DNA from: a bacterium | Lineage (GTDB): Bacteria; Patescibacteriota; Saccharimonadia; Saccharimonadales; UBA4665 | DNA length: 45,083 nucleotides | Reading direction: 5' to 3' | Assembly (NCBI GenBank): GCA_021833065.1 | Contig: JAKBGO010000004.1 | Span: forward strand, 1-45,083 | In this document: positions 10,439 through 18,938 of the stretch, piece by piece | How positions within the stretch are numbered: position 1 is the first letter of the stretch | Layout of the letters: each line of letters opens with the position of its first letter | Made by a program: the position numbers and the translations under genes | The notes under the pieces: model-generated | The model's input: the letters and a program-made list of their open reading frames with translations, nothing else | Database searches by the model: none | Told to the model about the DNA's origin: nothing

Positions 10439-10987
10439 TTAAGTTTTGGGTTTATTTAAGTGTTCTTTTCGTTTTTCTTGGTGTATGATTGTTTGGATAT
10501 TTGAGTTATCTTTGTGCGTGATGATGTAGGGGCCGTTTGGGATCTTTCTTGCTTTGATTTTACCTTGTCTTATTAGTTTTCTGATAGTTTGTATATGTAT
10601 ACCTGTTTTATAGGATAAGACTGAATCAGTCATATACTTTTTATGTTCATAGTCTCCACATAATGATCCTGGTATTTTCTTTTTATTGATAGCATCCTGA
10701 CAATTCATACATTTAAAACCCCATTTATCATAAAAGCCTTCTTCTGATATTGATTTGTTGCAGAGGGAACAGTTCCTACCATTGCCTCGCATTGAAAAGC
10801 CTTTAGGTTCTGATTTGAGTCTTCTTTTATATGATTGTTCTTCTTGGTCCATTTCCATCAGAATTTCAAAGAAACCTACTAGATTGTCGGCGGTGTCTCT
10901 TAGCTCTGAATTTGACTTATATTTTATTCCTTGTTTTTCTGATATTTCTTTATATTTTTTGTAGCTTTCATCACTTAACATAGACAT
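10439..10987 (-). CDS. Zinc-ribbon plus helix-turn-helix DNA-binding protein
   Basis: Two CxxC pairs (CSLCNKS... CMNCQD) followed by 'SVLSYKTGIHIQTIRKLIRQGKIKARKIPNGPYII', a MerR/excisionase-like HTH. Confidence 0.7.
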   Translation of the reverse strand: MSMLSDESYKKYKEISEKQGIKYKSNSELRDTADNLVGFFEILMEMDQEEQSYKRRLKSEPKGFSMRGNGRNCSLCNKSISEEGFYDKWGFKCMNCQDAINKKKIPGSLCGDYEHKKYMTDSVLSYKTGIHIQTIRKLIRQGKIKARKIPNGPYIITHKDNSNIQTIIHQEKRKEHLNKPKT

Positions 10988-11025
10988 ATTAGACTCCTTA
11001 TTTCGCTGATTTAATAATTACACCG

Positions 11026-11050
11026 TGAGAGGTGTCTCATTTGTCTCATT
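11026..11050. promoter_or_regulatory. Candidate operator: TGAGA-ggtg-TCTCA inverted repeat merging into a tandem TGTCTCATT x2
   Basis: Inverted repeat 11026-11039; direct 9-mers 11033-11041 and 11042-11050; between the minus-strand HTH gene and the plus-strand gene at 11180. Confidence 0.4.
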
Positions 11051-11179
11051 TTCATCTGTTGGAATGTTCAAGACCGGTAGGCGGAGCCATAAAAGAAGAA
11101 GAAATTTGTATTTTATATTTCGAGAATCATATAAATAAATTCAAGATTAAATATAGATAATTTGATATGATTGTCTGTA

Positions 11180-12022
11180 ATGAATATTGGGATTATAGGA
11201 CAAGGTTATGTCGGGAAAAATCTTGCGGATTTTTTTGAACACAATAACTACGATATTGTAAGATATTCGCTCGAAAAAGAGTATGTAGATAATCTTAAAC
11301 AAATCAGCAATTGCAGTATCGTTTTCATAGCTGTTCCTACTCCTACTATAAACAATGTCTGCGATTTAAGTATTGTAGAAGAAGCATTGATTTTACTAAA
11401 AGAAGGTACTACTGCTGTTATAAAATCTACTTTAATACCAAATTCTGTTACTAAATTACAGGTTAAATTTCCGAAAATTAAAATATTTTACTCACCAGAA
11501 TTCTTGCGCCAAAAAAAAGCTAAATATGATACATTACACCCAAAAAGGAATATCATTGGAATACCTATTAACTCTGATGAGTATTATGAATTAGCAAAAA
11601 AGATTATTAGTATATTGCCAAAATCTAAAACCGAAATAATAACGGATTCAACCTCAGCAGAACTAATTAAATACATCAGCAATTTTTATTTTGTTATGAA
11701 ATCGGTATACATGAACATATTTTATGATTTCAGTAAACTACATGATGGGAATTGGAACGATATTTTAGATGGAATTACCAGTGATCCAAGAATTGGAAAA
11801 AGTCACACAAAAATTTTTTCAGACAAAGGAAGGGGTGCGGGTGGTAATTGTTTGATCAAAGATTCGGAAGCATTAATCAGTTATCTGAAAGAAACAATGG
11901 ATAGCAATCATTTACTATTATTAGAATCAATAAAAAATTTGAATTTAGACTTTTTATACAACTCAAAAAAAGATTTAGATATATTGTCTAAAATATACGG
12001 CAAGAAAGAAAACTACAAATAA
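11180..12022 (+). CDS. UDP-glucose/GDP-mannose dehydrogenase family protein, short form lacking the C-terminal domain
   Basis: 'IGIIGQGYVGKNLA' Rossmann motif, 'VFIAVPTPT', 'YSPEFLR', catalytic-Cys-like 'GAGGNCLIKDSEAL'; ~280 aa. Confidence 0.85.
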   Translation: MNIGIIGQGYVGKNLADFFEHNNYDIVRYSLEKEYVDNLKQISNCSIVFIAVPTPTINNVCDLSIVEEALILLKEGTTAVIKSTLIPNSVTKLQVKFPKIKIFYSPEFLRQKKAKYDTLHPKRNIIGIPINSDEYYELAKKIISILPKSKTEIITDSTSAELIKYISNFYFVMKSVYMNIFYDFSKLHDGNWNDILDGITSDPRIGKSHTKIFSDKGRGAGGNCLIKDSEALISYLKETMDSNHLLLLESIKNLNLDFLYNSKKDLDILSKIYGKKENYK

Positions 12023-12058
12023 AAATTTTTATTTGGTTTTAAAAATCTACAGAAAGTT

Positions 12059-12805
12059 TTATTTAAGTTCATTTAAAGCATCAGTGATTTTAACTGAAGG
12101 ATTGAATTTGTATTCGACGCCTCTAATGAGCACTACCGGTTTATTGGTACCCCTTTGACCCATAATCAGGGCTGCAGATGCTGCGAGCATATCACATAGA
12201 GTTTCTTCGGACTTACTAAATTTTCCGTCATCTGAAACAGATTCAGAAACTCTTAAGGGGGGAACACCGTAGACACCAATTGCAAGCTGAGTAGCTCCTT
12301 TTTTGTCCACACGTCCATCACTATCTGTGATTATTACCCCAACATTAGTGCCGGTAACTGCGAGAATGTGTTGACCTATTCTTTTAGCACTTTCGTCTGG
12401 ATTTTCGGGTAATAGAATTACTGTATCCTCATCAATTTTATCTACCCCGGAACTCGTTAACTTTAGCCCATTTGGTAACCATCCACCAATATAACTACCG
12501 TTAATTTCAAGACGGCTGTCGTCATTTTTTCCTGTTTGATCTATTATTACCTGAATCGTTCGTGGATCTTTCCTCGCTAATTTTTCATGTATTTTTGTAG
12601 CCGTTTCAGAAACTTTTATAGTTGAAAGTTTCAGCTTCCTATTCTCTGTTATTGATACAACTTTAGATGCTACGCAAAGAATATCGTTTTCTTGGAGTAA
12701 AAGACCTGAACCGGTAATTGCCTCAGAAATAATTGACTCTAGATTATGCCCATTTTCAATATGAGGTATATTTTCAAGGCTTTCAATCGTAATTTTATGA
12801 TTCAT
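12059..12805 (-). CDS. CofE-like protein (coenzyme F420-0:L-glutamate ligase family)
   Basis: 'ILCVASKVVS', 'GTNVGVIITDSDGRVDKKGATQLAIGVYGVPPLR' and 'DMLAASAALIMGQ' resemble the CofE family. Confidence 0.82.
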   Translation of the reverse strand: MNHKITIESLENIPHIENGHNLESIISEAITGSGLLLQENDILCVASKVVSITENRKLKLSTIKVSETATKIHEKLARKDPRTIQVIIDQTGKNDDSRLEINGSYIGGWLPNGLKLTSSGVDKIDEDTVILLPENPDESAKRIGQHILAVTGTNVGVIITDSDGRVDKKGATQLAIGVYGVPPLRVSESVSDDGKFSKSEETLCDMLAASAALIMGQRGTNKPVVLIRGVEYKFNPSVKITDALNELK

Positions 12806-13659
12806 ACTTTAATTCCTTCACTATTTAATAATAACTTAGTAGCCATAATACTACGAGAGGACATCTCATATTTATTAATTTCTGCGTGAGTTTCCACTGT
12901 AAAAATAAGTTCATTTTTACTATATTTTAAAATTTTGTGTATTATTTTGCTATAATCAATTATTCCTTCTCCTACAGGTACGTATTTCTTTATACCATCA
13001 TCCAATGTATAGTCTTTTAAATGGATGTACATTAATCTTGGTGAGATTCTTTTGATAAAATTTGTAGTAAAATCACTGTTTAACTCAATTAAATTAGCGA
13101 CGTCAAACCAAAATTTTAAGCGGTTATGATTGTTTAGTTCAAACACTTTAACTATCTCAGTCGGGTTATTAACTATACACACAGGTTCATTTTCTAGTAA
13201 TAAGTCAATTTTAGCCTGATTTGCATAATCTAAGGCAAAATTAAGAAGGGGATCACTAACAAATATCTCAGCTGCATTTTTAGTTTTTCCTAAACCAGAA
13301 AATATTCTAATTTTTGAAACATTTAATTCATTTGCAATATCTATGGTTCGTTTGATGTAATCTTTTTTTTGATTTAGATCTAATCTTGGATTAAAACCAA
13401 AACTATCATGAGCAATTTCTGGATCATCGAAATTTCTATACCATTTAAAAAGCGGTGAGGCAATTGATACGATTCCGATACCGCTATTTTCAATCTTATA
13501 TTTGAATTTTTTAATTTCCTCCGGACTCCAAAACACAAAATTTTTGTTATTAAGTGTTCTTAATTCGCCGAAATATAAATTGTGTTCTTTCATGAATTTT
13601 ATAGAAATATCTACATTTGGAGAAATTTCATCAAAATTTATTCCAAGTTTATGATTCAT
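12802..13659 (-). CDS. Sugar phosphate isomerase/epimerase-like TIM barrel (AP endonuclease 2 family)
   Basis: 'LLLENEP', 'KFWFDVANL', 'YIHLKDY', 'VPVGEGIIDY' typical of the xylose isomerase-like TIM barrel superfamily; 4-bp overlap with the cofE-like gene. Confidence 0.82.
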   Translation of the reverse strand: MNHKLGINFDEISPNVDISIKFMKEHNLYFGELRTLNNKNFVFWSPEEIKKFKYKIENSGIGIVSIASPLFKWYRNFDDPEIAHDSFGFNPRLDLNQKKDYIKRTIDIANELNVSKIRIFSGLGKTKNAAEIFVSDPLLNFALDYANQAKIDLLLENEPVCIVNNPTEIVKVFELNNHNRLKFWFDVANLIELNSDFTTNFIKRISPRLMYIHLKDYTLDDGIKKYVPVGEGIIDYSKIIHKILKYSKNELIFTVETHAEINKYEMSSRSIMATKLLLNSEGIKV

Positions 13660-14491
13660 TGTTTAATTTCCTAGCTAGTTTCGTGTATATAATTTTAAGC
13701 TCATCCTGACTTGCATCAATTTTTATGTGATCGAGCCATATATTTAATGCAGCAATAGCCTGATAAATCATCATCCAAAGTCCATCAACGGTTTGTGCTC
13801 CATTTTTTGCAAAGTATTTCAGTAATACTGTATCTAAAGGCTTAAATACCACATCGAAATATATTTTATTAGTTAAATCTAAGCCATCCAATTCAGAAAT
13901 TTCAAAAGGACTTTCATCATTGTTTATCATTCCTGTAGAAGTAGCATTAATAATCAAATTAGATGAACTTACTAGCAATCTGACGTCTTCGTAAGCTTTA
14001 ACTGAAATACCTTTAAGATCCTTTAGATCACCATTTTTTCGAGACAGTACATAGATTTTTTTAGCTCCTAATTCCTTGGAGGCAAATACCGCTGACCTAG
14101 CAGCTCCACCTGAGCCAAAAATAGTTACTGTATCTATTTTATAATGTGGAAATAAAGATTTTATTGGATTAATAATTCCTTTCCAATCGGTATTATAGCC
14201 GACCATGCTGTCCCCGAATTTAATCGTATTTACTGCACCAACTTTTTTTGCAGTGTTGCTTATTTTTTCAACAAACTGCATTACTTCAACTTTGTATGGA
14301 TGCGTAATATTAATTCCAGAGAAGTTTAGTACGTTAAAAGCATTAAGAACCTCAGGTAATTCATCAGAATTTACATTAATTTTTAAATGTTTGTATTCTA
14401 TTTTCTCATCTACAAGCTTAATCAACTCCTCAAATAAAATATGCGAAACACTATAGTCAGTTGATTTTCCAATTAAAGCTGAGTAATACAT
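13649..14491 (-). CDS. aroE: Shikimate/quinate dehydrogenase family protein
   Basis: 'INITHPYK', 'VGAVNTI', 'GYNTDWKGI', 'GSGGAARSAVFA', 'INATSTGM', 'DGLWMMIYQA' - AroE catalytic Lys and Asp motifs preserved. Confidence 0.87.
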   Translation of the reverse strand: MYYSALIGKSTDYSVSHILFEELIKLVDEKIEYKHLKINVNSDELPEVLNAFNVLNFSGINITHPYKVEVMQFVEKISNTAKKVGAVNTIKFGDSMVGYNTDWKGIINPIKSLFPHYKIDTVTIFGSGGAARSAVFASKELGAKKIYVLSRKNGDLKDLKGISVKAYEDVRLLVSSSNLIINATSTGMINNDESPFEISELDGLDLTNKIYFDVVFKPLDTVLLKYFAKNGAQTVDGLWMMIYQAIAALNIWLDHIKIDASQDELKIIYTKLARKLNNES

Positions 14492-14494
14492 TAT

Positions 14495-14523
14495 TTGACT
14501 CTTGTAATTAATTATTATACAAT
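14495..14523 (+). promoter_or_regulatory. Sigma70-like promoter TTGACT-N17-TACAAT driving the plus-strand operon
   Basis: TTGACT 14495-14500, 17-nt spacer, TACAAT 14518-14523; AGGAG at 14534-14538 before the GTG at 14548. Confidence 0.6.
14514..14519 (-). promoter_or_regulatory. -10 box TATAAT for the divergent aroE-like operon, overlapping the plus-strand promoter
   Basis: Plus-strand ATTATA at 14514-14519; weak TTTACT -35 at ~17 nt. Confidence 0.45.
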
Positions 14524-14547
14524 AAACTATAGTAGGAGTAAAGACCA

Positions 14548-15615
14548 GTGCGGGTTCTAATTATCGGCTACGGGAAAATTGGAAGAATAAAAGCTTTTTT
14601 ATGGAAAAAGCTCGGATTTAAGGTCTACATATTTGATATTAATAATAACGCAGAGATTAGAGCGCTGAAAGATGGCTTCAAACTATTCGATGGAGTAATT
14701 GATAAAGACACCATTGTAGATATTTCAAGTTCATCTGGCCAACATTTCAATAGCTTAAAATGGTTAATTGATTATCCATTAACTAATTTACCAAAACTTA
14801 TTCTAATCGAAAAGCCCCTATTCTCATCTGACACAGAAAACAACCTGTACAAAAAACTATTAAAAACTAATAAACAAAAAAACTTGATGGATCGTATCTA
14901 TTTGAATGACTCATACTACGAATCAGAGGGATTAAAATTACTAGTTAATTCAATTGATTCTAAAATAAAAAAAATAATAATTGAGCTTTCAAAAAATAGA
15001 TTACATGACATCGAGAATGGAAGATTCTCAGACGAAGAATTGATGTCAATAGGTATTGAAGTCCCGCATATTTTAGCAGTTCTTCAAATATTAAATATAG
15101 ATTTAAAAAAAATAGGTGACATACAATCAAGAATTTTTAAAGATTCTGAAAAAGAACAGAACCAGGGAACAGTAATTAAGTTCAAAAATGAAGAAACTAC
15201 AATTGAAATTTCTTCATTTTTAGGTGATTTTAAAATTTCAGATGATACTATTGCATTTGCAAACAATGATGTAAGAAAAGTAATCATCGAAACAATAAAT
15301 AAAGACTTTTTACTTGAATTCGACCCAATAAAAGGATTACCAAGATATCATTCAAGATTATCAACCAATGATAAACAAAATAAAGTTAACAAAGTAGTTA
15401 CTATCCAAGACAACCATTTGGTTGCTCATATGAAAAAATTAATAGTTGGTGAGCAAAATAAGAAATTAACCGGATACGATAATGCAGAATTTTTAGCCAG
15501 ACTTCTTATAGATTTTAAAAACAGAAGCCACATACTAAAAATTAATTTTAAAAATATAGCCGGAAACAGCACATTATCTGTGTTGAATGAAAACGAGGGC
15601 GTGCAAAATGCGTAG
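14548..15615 (+). CDS. Gfo/Idh/MocA-like NAD(P)-binding oxidoreductase
   Basis: 'MRVLIIGYGKIGRIKAF' Rossmann motif and 'LILIEKPLF' (EKP motif typical of Gfo/Idh/MocA). Confidence 0.75.
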   Translation: MRVLIIGYGKIGRIKAFLWKKLGFKVYIFDINNNAEIRALKDGFKLFDGVIDKDTIVDISSSSGQHFNSLKWLIDYPLTNLPKLILIEKPLFSSDTENNLYKKLLKTNKQKNLMDRIYLNDSYYESEGLKLLVNSIDSKIKKIIIELSKNRLHDIENGRFSDEELMSIGIEVPHILAVLQILNIDLKKIGDIQSRIFKDSEKEQNQGTVIKFKNEETTIEISSFLGDFKISDDTIAFANNDVRKVIIETINKDFLLEFDPIKGLPRYHSRLSTNDKQNKVNKVVTIQDNHLVAHMKKLIVGEQNKKLTGYDNAEFLARLLIDFKNRSHILKINFKNIAGNSTLSVLNENEGVQNA

Positions 15616-16846
15616 TTTCGAGACCAGTTCAGATATTATTTTCCCCGATAAATTACCTACAGAAGTTGTCGAACGTAAGGGAATTGGCCATCCCGACACT
15701 CTTGCCGATGGGATTGCAGAGTCAACTGAAATCGCTTACGCCAATTATTGTCTAGAAAATTTTGGTATAATCCTACATCATAATCTAGATAAGGCTATGC
15801 TACTAGGAGGCCTTTGTCTGCAAAAATTTGGAGGCGAAGAATTTACCAAACCCATAAAACTGTTATTCATGGGTCGGGCCAGTAGATCGTTCGGATTTCA
15901 TGAAATTCCATTAGAGGATATCCAACGAACAAGCGCTCAGGACTATTTATCCCGTGTTATGCCTCATCTCGACACGAATAACAGTTCCATGTATGAAGCA
16001 ACTACATTAACAACAACAAACAGCACAAGACCCTATTGGTTTAATCCTAGAACTATCAGCGATCTGCCTGAATATACCGATAGTTCTCCGAAAGCAAATG
16101 ATACAGCAACTATGATTAGTTATTGGCCAATGACAAATACTGAAAAGTTAGTTTTAGACCTAGAGGGGTACTTTTATGAAAATAATGATGTTGGATTACC
16201 AGTACCGAGATTCGATTACATTGGTCAAGACATAAAAGTTATGGCAGTTAGAAATAATAATTTAATAAATGTAACTATTTCAATACCTCAAATAACCACA
16301 AATACTCAGAACGAAAAGATTTATTTTGAAAGGGAAAACTATATCCAAAACTTGTTACAAGATTATGCGGAAATGTTAGTTGATGATCGAATTGATGTAA
16401 GGGTTAACGTAAATCCTCAAACTAAAAACAATAACCCCCGACCGTACTTGGTAACCAGTGGCTCATGCATTGACTTCGGCGAGGAAGGGGCAGTAGGAAG
16501 AGGTAATAAAACTCACGGCATAATATCAAGTTTTAGACCGAATACCATGGAAGCTCCCCACGGAAAGAATCCAACATATTTTGTAGGAAAAATACTAGGA
16601 TACCAAGCGGATTTAATATCTAAGCAAATATATAATAGATTAGGTACCAGATGCCAAGTCGTTATGCAGGCCAACCTTGGAGATGATCTATTTGAGCCTT
16701 CTAAAATCATTGTTTCTACCGAAAATCAAATCGACAAATCTGTAATCGAAAATGTTGTCTTAAACTGTTTAGAGCTAGGAAGATTAACGACTAGTTTGAT
16801 TATTGAAGAGGAATATTTTCTACCAAGGACGAATGCCTGGAAATAA
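15608..16846 (+). CDS. Archaeal-type S-adenosylmethionine synthetase
   Basis: 'VERKGIGHPDTLADGIAE' and 'GSCIDFGEEGAVGRGNKTHGIISSFRPNTMEAPHGKNPTYFVGK' characteristic of the archaeal AdoMet synthetase family; ATG at 15608 overlaps the upstream stop. Confidence 0.93.
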   Translation: MRSFETSSDIIFPDKLPTEVVERKGIGHPDTLADGIAESTEIAYANYCLENFGIILHHNLDKAMLLGGLCLQKFGGEEFTKPIKLLFMGRASRSFGFHEIPLEDIQRTSAQDYLSRVMPHLDTNNSSMYEATTLTTTNSTRPYWFNPRTISDLPEYTDSSPKANDTATMISYWPMTNTEKLVLDLEGYFYENNDVGLPVPRFDYIGQDIKVMAVRNNNLINVTISIPQITTNTQNEKIYFERENYIQNLLQDYAEMLVDDRIDVRVNVNPQTKNNNPRPYLVTSGSCIDFGEEGAVGRGNKTHGIISSFRPNTMEAPHGKNPTYFVGKILGYQADLISKQIYNRLGTRCQVVMQANLGDDLFEPSKIIVSTENQIDKSVIENVVLNCLELGRLTTSLIIEEEYFLPRTNAWK

Positions 16847-16848
16847 TT

Positions 16849-17850
16849 ATGTCTTACGAAAATTTTGAATCCATTCAAAATAGGAATTTTAAATACAATA
16901 TCATTTTTAACGAAGTATCGATTAAAGTCGACAGTGAACATGAGTTCCAAGGAGGTAATCTTCTAGATTTTGCAAATGAGATTACTGGAGCAAAAATAAA
17001 TTTCGATAGCTCAGTTTTACCCGATGGAATAATCGAGTATCTAGTTTCTGATGATATTGGCATCGAATACGATAATAACGAAAAGAAATTAAAAATTATT
17101 GGGCCCGTAGATTTATTCGGAACTGGAAGAGCTATCTCTTACATCGCTCAATACATGGCAGAATGTTTTAGAGCAGAGAACTCGGGAAGACTACTTGTTC
17201 ACTCTGCCGCCGTGAAACATCCTGAGCAAGAGAAATCATATCTAATGTTTGGAGATAAGGGATCTGGAAAAACGACTATTGCATTAAGATTATGTCACCA
17301 ATTCGGTTACGATCTAATAGGTAATGATCAAGTAATTGTTGGAGAGAAAAACGGCACCCTTATTACGAGCATCGGTAATCAATGGTTCGACGTTAGGAAA
17401 ACTTCATTCAATTCAGACCCATATGTGAATAATCTCTTAAACTACTTAAAAATTGATGACCCTACCAAAGCCAATTGGAATACAAAATTTAGAATTTATC
17501 CGGATTCATTAGGAATTGAAGTCTCAGAAAAAGATCTACCGTTAAAAAAAATGTTTCATATTCGGATAGATGGCACTCAAAAAAAAATACATATTTCACC
17601 GTGGAAAGGGATTCAAAGAAACCTTATATTGCACGAATATTTTGGTAGACACATAACTGGACAATCCACTCCATTTCAAGATGACAGTGGAAATTATTTA
17701 GGATCATTACCTTTAATCAATACAGTTATGGCCCTAAAGACACGGGATAGGATAGTAAAAACAGTTATGGGCCAGGGAGTAACAGAAATATTCTCTCCTT
17801 CAAGTGAAGAGGCCGCAAAATATATAGCTGAGTCTGGAGATGAATTTTGA
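16849..17850 (+). CDS. HPr kinase-like P-loop ATP-binding protein
   Basis: 'LLVHSAAV' followed by Walker A 'FGDKGSGKTTIALRL' and 'LIGNDQVIV', as in HprK-related kinases. Confidence 0.75.
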   Translation: MSYENFESIQNRNFKYNIIFNEVSIKVDSEHEFQGGNLLDFANEITGAKINFDSSVLPDGIIEYLVSDDIGIEYDNNEKKLKIIGPVDLFGTGRAISYIAQYMAECFRAENSGRLLVHSAAVKHPEQEKSYLMFGDKGSGKTTIALRLCHQFGYDLIGNDQVIVGEKNGTLITSIGNQWFDVRKTSFNSDPYVNNLLNYLKIDDPTKANWNTKFRIYPDSLGIEVSEKDLPLKKMFHIRIDGTQKKIHISPWKGIQRNLILHEYFGRHITGQSTPFQDDSGNYLGSLPLINTVMALKTRDRIVKTVMGQGVTEIFSPSSEEAAKYIAESGDEF

Positions 17851-18938
17851 TGATTGCTATTGGCATACCCACACTTAATGAGGCAGACAATATTGCGAAA
17901 CTAGTAAAAAAGATTGAAAAAAGCGCAATTGAGCTTTCGATAAATATCATAATAATCAATTCTGATAGCTGCAGTGAAGACAACACATCAGCAATGTTTA
18001 AAAAAACGAAGACCAAATTTCAAAAAATATCCCTTAACTCTCAAAGAATTGGTAAAGGATATAACATTAAAAATATACTGGATTATATAGCCGCTCGGAA
18101 AGATATTTCGTATTGTTTACTTGTTGATGGTGACGTAAAATCATTCGAAACTGAATGGTTAAAAAAACATATTGATGCAAGCAACAATAAGGCTGATTTT
18201 GTCATCCCGAACTATTCAAGATACACAATTGAAGGTAATACCACAAACCACTTTGTTTACCCCTTGTTATTTTCACTCACTCTAGGAAATGCTCCCTACC
18301 AGGGTATTGCTGGAGATTTTGGCCTATCAATTAAATTTATAAAGCTTTTAGAAAACCTTAATTGGCCGGATTCTGCCTATGGATATGGAGTTGATATATT
18401 TTTAACATTACAAGCGATATTTAAGAAAATGAACGTCATGGAAGTGGAACTTGGTAAGAAAATACATAAACCAAGTTTTAATAAAATGATTAATATATTC
18501 AAAGAGGTAGCAACTAGTTATTATGATTTTAGAAAATCTGTTGATATAAAAATTTCAGACCAGTTTTTCGTGACAACTGTTAATAACATTAATTTATTAA
18601 AGTCTAAGCCCTTGATAAATCAAGACATTGAGGATAGAGAGAGAACTGCTATTAAGCTATTAAACCACAATATACGAAACGGTATTCAAATAATAAATTC
18701 ATCAACTTTAGATTATAGTATAGATATTAATACCTGGGTAAATATTATATTAAAACATGAGGAAAGTATCGATCACTATACTTCTGAAGAACTTTCTGAT
18801 TCAATTACTCCATACTATCTTTTAAGAGTAATAACTTTCTTAAAAGAAAAAAACGATCCACAAAAAACTGAAAAAATTATTAGGCAAACAGCACAAAGTC
18901 TATTAACTGGATTGGAGAAAAAATATGTTTACAGTTGA
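17850..18938 (+). CDS. Family 2-like glycosyltransferase, possibly related to glucosyl/mannosyl-3-phosphoglycerate synthases
   Basis: 'IGIPTLNEADNIAKLVKKI', 'LLVDGDVKSF' (DxD), 'GIAGDFGLS', 'YGYGVDIFLTLQA'. ATG overlaps the upstream TGA. Confidence 0.75.
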   Translation: MIAIGIPTLNEADNIAKLVKKIEKSAIELSINIIIINSDSCSEDNTSAMFKKTKTKFQKISLNSQRIGKGYNIKNILDYIAARKDISYCLLVDGDVKSFETEWLKKHIDASNNKADFVIPNYSRYTIEGNTTNHFVYPLLFSLTLGNAPYQGIAGDFGLSIKFIKLLENLNWPDSAYGYGVDIFLTLQAIFKKMNVMEVELGKKIHKPSFNKMINIFKEVATSYYDFRKSVDIKISDQFFVTTVNNINLLKSKPLINQDIEDRERTAIKLLNHNIRNGIQIINSSTLDYSIDINTWVNIILKHEESIDHYTSEELSDSITPYYLLRVITFLKEKNDPQKTEKIIRQTAQSLLTGLEKKYVYS

